Below are positions 47,922-59,800 of a stretch of 64,000 nucleotides of DNA, in pieces. The notes under the pieces were generated by a model. It did not search any database. It worked only from the letters and a program-made list of their open reading frames with translations, and was not told the origin of the DNA. Location of the stretch: NCBI GenBank assembly GCA_020310875.1, contig CM035413.1, positions 168,572,496 through 168,636,495 of the forward strand, read 5' to 3'. The DNA is from Ceratopteris richardii. Its lineage: Eukaryota; Streptophyta; Polypodiopsida; Polypodiales; Pteridaceae. The first letter of the stretch is position 1; every line of letters starts with the position of its first letter. Made by a program: the position numbers and the translations under genes.

Positions 47922-49945
47922 TTAGAATAAACCTAGCCATTTTGGTTAAACCATCCACAATTACCCAAATAGAGTCGTGCCCTCTTTGTGTCTTAGGTAA
48001 TCCAACTATGAAATCCATGGAGATACTCTCCCACTTCCTATTGCGAATGTCCACTGGGTGGAGTAATCCTCCAATCCTTAACCTTTCAACTTTGTTGACC
48101 TGGCATACTCTAGGATGTCCTTATGAAGTCCAGGCTAGTAAAACTGCCTCTTAACAAGGTCATAAGTCTTGTTAACTCCTGGGTGTCCCTCACTAGGTGT
48201 GTCATGACACTCATACAAAATGTGTCATCTCATCTCAGGGTCTCTAGGGTCACACACCTTATCCTTATGTAATAGATATCCATCATGGACATTGTAATAC
48301 TTCCACTTGAATTCTTCTTCAGTACTTGTCAATACTCCATCCTCACTAGAAACCCTTACATCACGATCCCCATTCTATATGGCTTCCCAAATCTTGGAAC
48401 ATGTATGATCAAACCTACATTTCCCTCTCATGGACTCAAGTACCTCACTATTAATATGAGTAAAACTCAGTCCGTTGAGCATAGGAATGAAGCTAAGTGA
48501 ATCAGCCATTACATTAAACTTTTCCTTCCTATACCTAAGCTCATAATCAAACTCTTTAAGTGTCTCTACCCATCGAGCCTTATGACCTTTAAGGTCTGTT
48601 TGATTAGAGAGCCACTTAATGCTCTCATGAACAAACACTATCGTGACTTTGGCACCATATAGGTAATGAAACCTCTTCTTCAAAACATGGACAATTGCAT
48701 ACAACTCCTTCTCATAGACGGAGTAATTCTTCTAAGCACGTTCTAGTTTCTTATTTTCAAAATCTATGGGTCGACCATCCTAAATTAAAACCACTCCTAT
48801 AGCAAAATCACTCGCATCATCCTCAACCACAACGGGTTTATTGGGATCTGCTATGTGCAAAAGTGGAGCTGTGGTAATTGCTACTTTCAATTTCTCCATA
48901 TTGTGCTTTTGTTCGTCCCCCCAATGAAAGGTTTTCCCTTTCCCTTTAAGTTGTTCCATCCTGAGGACAACAATTTTGTCATAATTTTGAATGAATCTTT
49001 GATAGAATCCTGATAAACCTAGGAAGATCTAGAGCTCTTCCAGATTCCTTGGATGTGGCCATTCCATAATAGCCCTTACTTTTTCAAGATCCATCTAGAT
49101 TCCATTTTGGGAGACTATATGCCCAAGGTATCTAACCTCTCTTTTAAAAAATTCACAGTTTGACACCTTAGCAAATAGGGAATTTTCTCTCAACACTTGG
49201 AATACTTTTGTCAAGTGTTCCAAGTGCTCCTGTTCTGACCTACTATAGATCAGAATATCATCTAGAAAGTCTACTACAAACTGCCCTAGATAAGGTCATA
49301 ATACACTATTCATGAGCTTCATGAAAGTGGCAAGAGCATTAGTGAGACTAAAAGGCATCACCAAGAACTCGTAGTGCCCATATCTAGACTTGAATGCAGT
49401 TTTTAGGGACATCCTTTGCCCTAATCCTAATTTGAGGATACCCTGATCTAAGGTCAAGCTTAGTAAAATACCTAACTTGATGTAACTGATCAAATAGGTC
49501 TTCCAACCTAGGCATTGGAAACCTATTTTTGATAGTTACCTTGTTTAGTTCTCTACCATCTATGCATAATCTCATAGAGTTTTCCTTCTTTTTAATCACG
49601 AGCATTGGTGATGCCCAAGGTGAGTTACTAGGTCTAATGAAGCCCTTATCTAAGTAGTCATGTAATTTCCTCTCAACCTCCTCATGCTAAGAAACACTAA
49701 GCCTATGGGATGGCTTACAAATAGGGTTAGTATTAGTAACTACCTCAATAGCATGTTCAATGTCCCCTCTCTAAGGTGGTAGCCCTCTAGGTAAGTTAGT
49801 GGGAAAAACATCTCTAAATTCAAACATAACATCTTTAAAATCTTTAACAACACACTCTTACAAGAAAGAATAGTAAAAATTCATGTCCATATTTACATTT
49901 CTAGCATGAAAATATACATCAGATGGTGTCTATACAATAATCAAA
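47922..49945 (-). pseudogene. Level 0 Gypsy pol: RT, RNase H, integrase first half
   Basis: Oldest layer, minus strand. RT begins near 49605 with [35 protein letters not shown], then [21 protein letters not shown] (G-to-S and P-to-L changes), then a stop before [15 protein letters not shown] (about 49250-49290), the active site. RNase H near 48700-48380 (KKRFHYLYGAKVTIVFVHE, VMADSLS). Integrase zinc-finger region about 48200-48060, then WESISMDFIVGLPKTQRGHDSIWVIVDGLTKMARFI to 47922. It continues at 15051-14345. Many stops and frameshifts. Its 5' side ends near 49945 where an ORF3-like fragment begins on plus. Confidence 0.88.
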
Positions 49946-49946
49946 G

Positions 49947-51080
49947 TAGGTTTTGAACATTTGTTGCACAATCACACACATTGTATATATATGTCTTGCG
50001 TATGACATCCCCATGGAACGTGCACTCATTAGGCCTCAAATACAAGCACTTAAAGTTCAACACTCATCTTCACAACAACCAACCAAGCACATGAGAGGAA
50101 ACATTCCCTATCTACAACCTACAAAGTCATTGGTGATCCTAGAACAATTAGCATTAGGCCCAGAACCATTAGTGTCTCCATTCTCTATTAGATTCCCATG
50201 ACATGTACCATCAGCTACTGCTACTGTTCCCATCCTACAACCAGAAGTAACTATACAAACCACAAATGTGGAAACTGTCGTTTTAGAACGTGAACCCATA
50301 ATAGCACAAGATTTTGTATTCCTAGTTACAAGAGAAGTCACCCATGAAGAAAACATGATTTTCGATTTTGAGCAACCACCACCAGACTTAAAAAAAATCC
50401 AATATTCATATGTGCATTACGTGTCTCAAGAATATGAATGTCCCAATTACCTAGGATATAAGACATATCAAGAAGAGGGCCAAATGAGAATATATCAAAA
50501 GAATAAATAATGTTTGCTTGCAAAGGAAAAGGAATAAAGACAAGGAGAATAGAAATATACCTAGCACCATATGAATAAAGAAGAAGAAGAACCCAATCAA
50601 TCTGCCTACACGTCTGCATTACAATGAGTACGTATGGACATCAAAGAGGTGGAAGTGCAATGACAATTGAATGAAGACAAAATCCATGTGATCCTCCAAC
50701 AAGAATTGGAAAAGAATGGGTTTGATGGAGCTTTCATAGAAACAATGCATACTCTAACAGAAAATGTGGGGGTCCACTGCAGGATGCAACTTCCTAACGA
50801 AGAAGTCTCCAAAACATTACAATGCAAGACCTTGCCATGGACAAACCATCAACATCCTTGCTCCCCTAATTTCTCTTCCCAATCCAGACTTCATGCACAA
50901 ACCCCTTCACCCCTTTGCCCCATTGAAACTAATTCACTAGGACATCCCCCCCATCCCTCCTCCCTTGTGCCACTTCCATTTCCCAAGAGTTCCAATCATT
51001 GTTTGAAACACCCACTCAAACCGCACCACATTTCCACCTACCCCTTTCATCCCCACCTCACTCACCCCCTATAACTACAA
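49947..51080 (+). pseudogene. ORF3-like fragment on plus strand
   Basis: 374 codons in one frame (49953-51074) with several stops, clearly related to the ORF3 at 56870-60877. CLAYDIPMERAL matches CLAYDVPIERAL, KHMRGNIPYLQPT matches KRMRGSILCVQT, PLVSPFSIRFP matches TVPPFTIRIP, and LEKNGFDGAFIETMHTLTENVGV matches the LEEAG...LLLMAETYGVV block. A proline-rich stretch follows, as in that protein. The part before and the coiled coil after are missing. No LTR was recognised beside it. Conservation of the frame despite decay argues that ORF3 was a real protein in this lineage. Confidence 0.75.
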
Positions 51081-52184
51081 GTGAAACCACATAAGGAATT
51101 ATATTCAAGTTCCAAATACATCCACCCTATTGGTGCAAAAGAGTCCAAGTGCTACATACTTGGATAACTCGCATGTATCTCATGTGGCGACATATGACTA
51201 TTCCCTTGTAAAAGTCACTTTACCTTTTATCTTTGTAAAAGTGCCTATGATTATTGCACTACTCTCACATGGAGTTAGGAGGAATCAAATATCGGGTTGC
51301 TTGGTAGATGATTGATAAGAGAATAAATCCTATAGTTTAGGACTCACTTTATGGTGAGAATTTGGATTTGAATTCAAAACTTGGCTCCAACTTCAACTAT
51401 AAAAGAGGATAAAAAAGGTTCGCGTGTATGAGCCTGAATAGGAGATCATTTGAGAGAGATAATTTGTGATTAATGAGCTCAATCCATAGCTCTTTCACTA
51501 CCCTCACATTGTGCAATTGAACATTGCCAATGTCATTGTATTTCTATGTGATCTAATACATATACATTGATCATATCTCTACTTCACTTCTCTCCTATGA
51601 TCATCTCATAATAGTGAACTTCTCATAGCTTGTTCTCAGTGCATGGTTGATCATTTGATGTGATTTAAAGTACTATAGATTTAGCATATTGTCTAGTTTC
51701 TAGCTACAAAGTTTCATTGCTATTGGTATTTTTGTGAGATATCTTCATATCTTTGCTCTCTGGTCTGCACATTGAAGCACCCGAAAATGTCAGGCAAATC
51801 CTCTAACTTGCTAAGCATCATTCTCAATATGTAGTCCATCTTTTTTATTGAAATAACTCATGATTGATAGTTATCAAAGTTAATTGGATACTCCCAAAAG
51901 GAATCTACCCAATTGCTAGCAGGTTAAAAGCACATATCACTTTACTGAACATATGCAGAGACCAAAATAGCAAGTCTATGATCTTGGTTCAACTTTCTAC
52001 TTATCTGTTTTGATCGATTGATTAAAGGATCATGCTTCAAAGCACATAGGTGATTATTTGTGATTAACAGGCAGCTCAAGGGGCCTACTACAATCTCCAC
52101 AGATTGTTCTTGGCTGGTGTGAAGCAAGGATTTGTAGCACCACTTCATCTCTAGAATCTATCCACCATCTCCTCTAGTAGTGGT
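51081..52184. other. No gene recognised upstream of Copia gag
   Basis: AT-rich, non-coding. It should hold the 5' LTR and leader of the Copia copy starting at 52185, but no LTR partner or Met-type PBS was found. Confidence 0.4.
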
Positions 52185-54060
52185 TTGAGAACAACAACAA
52201 GCAAGATGGGAAATGGATTTCCATCATTCATTGACAAATTGGACAGGAGCAACTATTCAACATGGTCACTAAGGATGCAAGCCTACCTCCAAGGAAGAAG
52301 CTTATATGGATATATCTCAAGAGATGAAGAAATGCCAACATTGAGGAGCAAATATCAACCTAAACGGGAAGAGCGAGAAAGGCTAACTACATGGTGTGCA
52401 AAGGATGCTCTTGCCATGTCTTATATACTTAACTTAATATCTGATTTCTTATTACCTCATATTAGGAACTGCAAGAGCTTCCAAGAGACATGGGAAGTGC
52501 TTTCTTCATACTTATCATCAAATACAAGAGCTACGAGGAACCAACTATGGATGGAGTTTACAACCTTGAAGAAGCAACCAAAACAGTGTAGCTGATTATG
52601 TAACCAAGATGAAGGATGTGGCTGACCAACTTGCAAGCATTGGAGAAGAGATAGAACAAGAGCAAATAGTAAGGCAAATCATAAATGGCATCAAAGCTGA
52701 TGATAAGTGGGAGTCATTCACCACAGCAATGAACCTATATATGGACATGCGGATACCTGACCTCAATACCTTGATGGGGCAACTCTTCACCCATGAGACA
52801 AAGCTCAACAAGAATGGAGACAACTCTACAGGTAATCAATCTTCTGCCCTTTATATAGATAGAAATAAAAGTAAGGATAAAGGTAAAGGCAAAAAGAGTA
52901 AAGAAGAGGCTAGTACCTGGCCTGACCAATCACAGCACAGAAGAATGCTTCAAGAACACAAGGAATCAAAGAGGAAGAGGCTTCCATAGAGGAAGCTATG
53001 GACAATCCAGAGGTAGTTTCAACAATAGAGGAAGCACTTAACATCACAACTACAATCAAGGCTACAACAACAACTACCACGGAGGCTTTAGAGGTAGAAG
53101 AGATTATAACAACTACATAGAAAACCAAGAGGATTCATTATTGATCATGAACATTACATCCAAGCAAGGTAAAGATGATGAGCATCTTTTTTATATTGAT
53201 TCTAGTTGTTCCAATCATGTGGCTGGAAATGTAGCATTGCTCTCTGATCTTGAAGAACCTAAAGGGAAGCATGAAGTGCATATAGGAGATGACACTAGAC
53301 ACTCTATTAAGAAAATTGGAAATGTCAAGGCGTCTGATGGTAACATGAACCTTTTAAGTAAGGTTTTATATGTGCCAACCATAACAAAAAACCTAATCAA
53401 TGTTGGGCAGATTGTTGAGAAAGGCTTATAGGTCAGATTCACAAGGCATGGAGAATATGTGGAAGACCCTCAACAAGGCTTCAAAAGGATTGCAAAAGGT
53501 GAGAAATCAGGAAGACTCTTTACATTTGAACTTGAAGATACCAAAAACATTGCACTCTTCAATTACAAGGATCAAACCTTATATGAACTAGAGATATGGC
53601 ATAAAAGGCTAGGCCATATAGGTGCAAGAACACTAAAGCAAATATGAAGGGATCAAAGTGTGCTTGGCCTTCCAAATGTGTCCTACCAACACATGATTTA
53701 CAAATGTGGAGCATGCCAATTTGGCTAACCTCACAGACAACTATTCAAAAAAAAGGGGTATATGTATGAAGACTACTTGGAGCTTGTGCACACTGATGTG
53801 TGGGGTCCTAGCAGAGAGCCATCAATCTCAAGATCAAGGTACTATGTTTCATTCATAGATGATTATAATAGATGGAAAATCCTTTACTTCATGAAGCATA
53901 AAGATGAATTCTTTACTTCTTTCAAAAAGTATTTACTATTGGTTGAGAACCAAATAGGTAGAAACTTTAAGAGGATCAAATCTGATGGAGGTGGTGAGTA
54001 TTTCTCACATGAATTTGACTCATTCTTACAGGAAAGAGGTATAAAGAGAATGTTCCTATC
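52185..54060 (+). pseudogene. Copia gag, protease and integrase, truncated
   Basis: A different Copia family from that at 10456. Gag starts at about 52206 (MGNGFPSFIDKLDRSNYSTWSLRMQAYL), goes on to WEVLSSYLSS and is frameshifted near 52595. It resumes with ADQLASIGEEI and INGIK, then a lysine-rich and RGG-like tail (about 52860-53110); no clear zinc knuckle is left. Protease near 53180 reads YIDSSCSNHV where DSG is expected, so the catalytic loop is altered. The pre-integrase LEIWHKRLGHIGARTL is at about 53590-53630. Integrase LELVHTDVWGPS, SFIDDYNRWKILYFMKHKDEF and KSDGGGEYFSHEF is at about 53780-54010. It is cut at about 54060, before the catalytic Glu region. Stops near 53430 and 53647. 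Confidence 0.88.
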
Positions 54061-54346
54061 TTAACAGATACATAACATTACAGATCCACACTTTTCGCCA
54101 TTAACGCATGCAGACCAATATAATAACAAGAAAGTAGAGGGAGAAGAAGCCATATCCAACACACAGACTTGCTCCAAGAAACGTGTGTGCTGCCCTCCTC
54201 TTTTATTAATCCAAGTGATATATTTATACAACTTGTCACACCCATTCGCACGGGGTACATGACTTTCCGTTGCAACCCTCCATAGACCCTTCAAATAAAG
54301 CCTTAATAAAACCATAAAATTCCAACGCGTACGTGCCACTTTAACA
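54061..54346. repeat. Orphan LTR-like sequence
   Basis: About 285 bp ending TTTAACA on plus, followed directly by the same PBS-like sequence seen at 24871. The left end is not defined, because the Copia integrase frame may continue briefly as RYI/RYT codons to about 54080. TATTTATA/TATAAATA near 54230 fits a promoter on either strand. Confidence 0.45.
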
Positions 54347-54347
54347 C

Positions 54348-54372
54348 TGGCACGCACGGTGGACTCGAATCC
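54348..54372 (+). promoter_or_regulatory. PBS-like sequence after orphan LTR
   Basis: TGGCACGCACGGTGGACTCG then AATCC, one base after the LTR end at 54346, differing from 24871-24895 at one position. The reverse complement has the tRNA T-arm motif GATTCGAGTCC and ends in CCA. Confidence 0.5.
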
Positions 54373-56246
54373 CACACAATGCTTACCAATGTCCTAGGCT
54401 TTTCTAGATGCTTCTACCCTTATGAACAAGGCTTGCAAACCAAAGTGCATGGTTATACCATGGTATGGAGTGCAAACAATGTTCATAACAAGTTCAGAAC
54501 TATGAGAAATGTGAAATGCAAAGCAAAGTGCCTGGAACTCAATCCAAGTTATGCAAGTGCATTACATACAACCCATAGTCTGCCCTCCTATATGCTTTGG
54601 CATGAAGTACAAAAAATGGCATAATTACATAGGTCATCAATTACATCATTTTCATATAGCTTCCTACATTACATCATTATTATGTACAATCTATGTAAAT
54701 TTGCAAGAGGGATGAATCAGCCAATCAGCACATTATCAGCAGCAATCTTCACTTCGATGTTGCATATTCGGCTCCCATAAGTACTACAATATAAATCATC
54801 AAATAATGATCAAGCAGGGCTTGTCTTTTTGGATTAATATGATTAGTGTCAAATAACCATAGATGAAGACTCGAATCAACATGAAGGTATGTATCCCATA
54901 ATCCCACATCATCCACCAGTCAAATCATACACACAAAAGAAAAAGAAAATCAGTGAATGATTCTGCCGAATCAACGCTACCTCACATCCACATGGAGTGT
55001 TTCTGCCGACTTAATGCTACCTCACACTCTCTCATTACCAAAAACAAAACAAATGAGTGCTTCTGCCGAGTTAACGCTCCCTTGCACTCATATCACACCA
55101 TCTCATACAGACTCACATCATGCAACAAACCAAACTATAGGATACAAACCGGTATGTGATGAGGGTCTTCATAACGCAATCATAGCCCTCAAAACAAACC
55201 TCCATGAATCATAATATGCAACGTATATCACCGCATACCAACAAACCAAGGGAAACCATTTCAGAACATAAATCATCATTTTTGTTACCGGAAACATCAA
55301 ATAGAAGGGAAGATAATTAATCCTATCATAACTATAGGAAGTGCCTATGTCACATGGAGATTAATAATTAAAAGTTTAGCTACACCAAAAAGAGCATGAC
55401 AATCGGCCAGAAGTAGAAAAAAAAACTACATTTCTCTCGCACTCTTTCTCTCTATATTTCTCGTTGTTTCTTTCTTTTTTCTTTATCGTTCCCTCTGTTT
55501 CTTTCTTATATCTATTTATATTATTATATATTGAACATTTTACTGCATTGACTGTCTGTCGTGTGTCAAAAGTCGGACGGTCCACAGGGATGGAGTGAGG
55601 CCCAAAAGATGGGTATGACTTATGTTAGATATCCGTCATGGCTCAACTGAGAAACAACGTGTAAAGCTACAATGATTACCTACGTGCTCGTACTGGACAA
55701 CATACTCACCGACGTCCCACCGAAGACATGCACAATTTTCGTTGGCACCAGCCGCACCGGACCAGAGAGAGACCGAAATGGAAGCCAGGTAAAGAGTAGA
55801 GATTAGAGACGCGCGCACCAGTAATTGCAACACTCACGTAACAACACCGAAAACACAACGAAAAACTAGCAGGGAATCACCGAAGCACCCGAATAAGGAC
55901 CAAAATTAGCAATGATGCATTGGATTCTTCGCGATAAGGAACTGGAGAGTCAATGGTGGCGTCTGTACATGGGGGGCTTCGACGGTTGATGAATGCAATT
56001 GTCATATGGCAAGTGCACTGGTAATTCTAGAGGACATTGTATAGCGGAAGTCACCGGAGAATCCCAATGCAAGCACCGAAATCACACCAAAATGGTGTTA
56101 TAGTACCATCCGAGTATCAAGAGGCATGCGAGAGCATTATCGGAGCACGCACGTCGCCATGAACCATCATCTGATTCCCCTTGTAGAGGACACGGGTATT
56201 AAATCCCACAGATAGCATCAGGAATGGCCGCACAGGCTCTACCTTC
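54373..56246. other. Non-coding sequence with small repeats
   Basis: No gene recognised. It holds a three-copy repeat at 54951-55090 and a pyrimidine-rich stretch (about 55433-55510). It may be the interior of the element that owns the orphan LTR. Confidence 0.4.
54951..55090 (+). repeat. Three-copy TTCTGCCGA repeat
   Basis: GTG.TTCTGCCGA.T.AA.GCT.CCT..CA.. occurs at about 54953, 55000 and 55057, each copy flanked by GAGTG/CACTC, so each unit could fold weakly. Confidence 0.6.
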
Positions 56247-56251
56247 CCTCG

Positions 56252-56858
56252 TGTCACTCCAGCACAATGGTGAGTACCAACATGAGGAGATCCACCTCAT
56301 AATTGTCAATCCGTGGAGACATGAGGACTAGTATGAAGACTATGAGCAAGTGAAGGCACAAGTGCGTGAGTGAGAAGCACATAAACATGCACACACATAC
56401 ACACATGCGCACACAAGGCAAGAACAAGGAGAGGAACAGTGGAGCTCTTTGCATTAGTCAAAAAGTCTCTTACATAAGCTCAATTCACAAACAATCTACC
56501 CCCAAAAATGAGCTTTCTAGCTCTTTTTATAGTTTTCTCACTAGCTTTGGCCTTGTCCAGACCTAGTGTCCGGCCTAGTTAAAAATTAGGTTCTAGAGCC
56601 TATTTGAGGGCTCAAACGGAGTCTAAGAATTATGAAAATTGGTATGTAGCTAATTCTAATACTCCTCAAGCTCGAGGACTCCTCGGCTTGAACAAAATGG
56701 AGTCTATTCTACCAAAAACGGAATTTACAATGTTTGTGTAGTGATTAAAATCACTTCAGTTGTGAATGGTCCATGGAAAAAATGATTAGGCCTTGTTGCC
56801 GTATTGTGCATGACCGCTTTGTTGTGCTGGTATGCTCTATCTGACTTGTATGCCAACA
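56252..56858 (-). repeat. LTR of element 5, related to element 3
   Basis: 607 bp, on minus TGTTGGCATAC...GGAGTGACA. From about 56735 downwards it closely follows the element 3 LTR, with shared TCGAGCTTGAGGAGTATTAGA, AACTAGGCCGGACACTAGGT, a TATAAAA box (about 56528) and the GT-rich tract. It is the 3' LTR of a minus-strand element whose 3' coding part is 56870-60877. The other LTR is not in view. Confidence 0.85.
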
Positions 56859-56872
56859 CTCCCCCCTTCCTA
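56859..56872 (-). promoter_or_regulatory. Element 5 polypurine tract
   Basis: On minus TAGGAAGGGGGGAG directly before the LTR that starts at 56858. Confidence 0.85.
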
Positions 56873-59800
56873 GCATCTGTTGCCCCTGACAGACCTCTGT
56901 TCTATAGGGTGGTCGATATAGTATTGGATGACATTGGTGGCTAATTCATGTTCTCCTATCCTTAAGCCTCTTGCGAGGTCAGCTTCCAATGCATCCCAAT
57001 TTATTGCACCGGGGACCTCTGGTTGCGGTGTGGTGTAGTACTCGGAGTACATGGCTTGTTCACAAGCAAAGAGATGGAGCAGGTATGTTGGCTTCGGTGC
57101 GAAGACCTCCGAGTGATACTCCCAGAAACTTGATTTGAACATTTCTTCGAATGTCTGTTTATAACATGCAGGGAGGTATTTGATGCGTGCATGCCAGGCA
57201 TAAGCCACACGAATACTGGGGGTGGTGCTCATGTCATACACCAAATCGTAATTTCTGTTGGTAAACCCCGGTAGATGTACCTGTGGTGCTGCTGCATTTC
57301 TAAAGGTTTTCAGTACTACCTCCATCATATCTAAAATCTTAAGCATCATTTGGGCCGCCACATCTGGCATGGGCTTCAGTCCAGACATCCAATGTCGAAT
57401 TGTGGCCATCATGTACGCTATTGATGGTGGTCCCTGCGACGGTGCTATGTATGGGTAGTTTAGCCATTCCTTGCATTGTGCATTGTTCTGAACTTTAATG
57501 TTGAATGCTTTCCAAGACGTGCGCCGTGGAACTGGACCGTAGCATGGATTGTATAGGAGATGTAAAGGCGCATTGTTCCATGTCCGCAGCATTCCAGGAT
57601 ATGTCTCAAGAAGTTTCTGCCGCCATGTTGGTTGACAAATTTTGCCTTTTTGCACGTCTGGAGGAAGGTCTTCCAATTGAAACTGGGTAGCGAAGGTAGG
57701 AATCTTGCCTGTGACTCTCTGTATTTCCGCGTTATAATTTGCCAAAATGATATAGTACGGCCTATATTGGAGTTCTGATGAGAGGATGAGGCGTCTAGAT
57801 GACAGGTTCTTGAAGTAATTGGATTGTATACAGTGTCTTCTAAGACCCTCATGGCCTGATTTTGCACGACTGTTCGCTCTTCATGTGAACTCCCAATTTC
57901 CTCCACTTGTCGTAGCCAAGGGGGTCGTGGTGCTTCGAACGTATCCTGACCTTCTTCTGTTTGTTGACCTCCTGGGAATGGTTGTGGGTCATATTCTTCT
58001 TCAAACGTTTGTTCCACCGGAATTTGTACTGTTTCCTCATCGGTGGGAGCCTCAGGTGGGGAAGGTGGTCTCTTATATTGTAGTAGACGTGCTTGCAATT
58101 ATGTGACTTGTTTCTGGAGATCTTTTAAGGCCTCTGAGTCTGTGAGAAGTGAAGCCACAGAGGAGGTGGTTTGAGAGGCAGTTGTTGTTTCTTTTTGGTG
58201 TTTCTGCTTCAGTTGACCCAGTTCCTCTGATAACTGGTCATGGGCTTCAAGTAGGGTGGCATAGTCTTCCAAGATTATCTTGATATTATCGGGGGTCACA
58301 GCTTGAAACTTTGAGGGACTGATGGGTGCCCCAGGTGTGTTTTCGATAGCTGCTTCTAGGTTTTCCTGATTCTGTAATTGTAGGCATCCATTCTCTTCAT
58401 GAGCGGCTGCAAGATGTCGTTTGAGTAGGGCCATATTTCGTTGAAGCTTTGAATTGCGTTCTAGCTGTGTCCGTAGATGACCTTCTACCACTTGTATTGC
58501 ATCCTGGTCTGTGTTCTGTAATTGTACCTCCAATATGCTATGAGGCTCTTGTAGATTTTGGAATTGTGTAAGGAGGCGAGCATTCTCCTCTTCTAGTGTA
58601 GCAAGACGATGTTGCAGTACCTCCGAGTGCTCTTGTAGTCGTGCATTATGTTGTTGGAGCTGATTGTACTCTGTTCTTAATTGTGATATACATGCGAGCA
58701 TAGTGTCCAATGCATTGCCTATGGATGAGGGTGTGGTGTGTACAATGAAAGATGCATGGGAAGGGAATTGGGGAAGGGGAAGAGTGAATGATGTGTCTAT
58801 TGAAGACGTGTGTGTGGGTGAAATTGGTGGAGGGGGAATGGGAGGAGGTGGAAGTGTGGGGGGTGGGGGAGGTGCTGTGGGTGGTGAAATGTCCATGCTT
58901 TCAGGAGTGGAAGCAAGTGTGGTGTCTACCATATACATTGGAATGGTAGGTGGTGTGTGTGTGAAAGTGGTGAATAGATGAGAAGTGGGGTTGGGAGCTG
59001 AAAATAAAGGGAATGGTTGAGACCTGGGTTGAAAAGTTCTAGCAAGAAAGGCATGGAGGGATTGGAGAAGTGGAGGGATGGGGGTTGGGGGTTGAGGTCG
59101 TAGAGGCGGGGAGGTCATGAAGGGTGGTGTGGTGGTAGGGAATCCAAAGAATATGGATCTAGAGTCAGGATGACCTATAGCTGAGGGTATGGGGGATGGT
59201 TGTCCTAGGGCAGGCTCTATGAGCGATTTGGTGGATTGGGTTGTGATGGTGGTAGCTTCATGGATTGGGTTGTCACCGGTGGAGAACATGGTTGAACTCG
59301 AGGTGGGAGTGCGGAAGATGAAGGTTTGCTCGGTGGGTTGGGTGGTCGAGGTGATCTCCACGGCTTCTGTTCTAGGAGGCAATGGTGGGGGTGTGGGTGG
59401 TAGTGGTTCAGTTGACTCTTCATGGATGATTGTATGTCTTGGCTAGAGGTTACTGCTGCTTGGGAGGTTGTCTCAATGGGTTCGGATGTAATAATCGGCC
59501 CTTCTGCCGTTGTAATGGGGATCTGAATGTTTTTACCTGACCGTGGTCGTGTTCGGAATCTTCGTGGATCATATTGAACTCGAGACCTCCTAATGGCGGT
59601 CCGAACTGCTTCTACTACCCCATATGTTTCTGCCATTAATAAGAGACCTTCACTGTATTCTGATTCAACGCCTGCTTCTTCCAAAAGCTAAGCCATGAGC
59701 ACCCTACTACTCTGTTCGGTGAGCAACTGTTGCGACCTTACTCGTTCCATTATTTGGTATAGCCTCCGGAGTTATGCTGTATAAGCTCGGACTTCAATTG

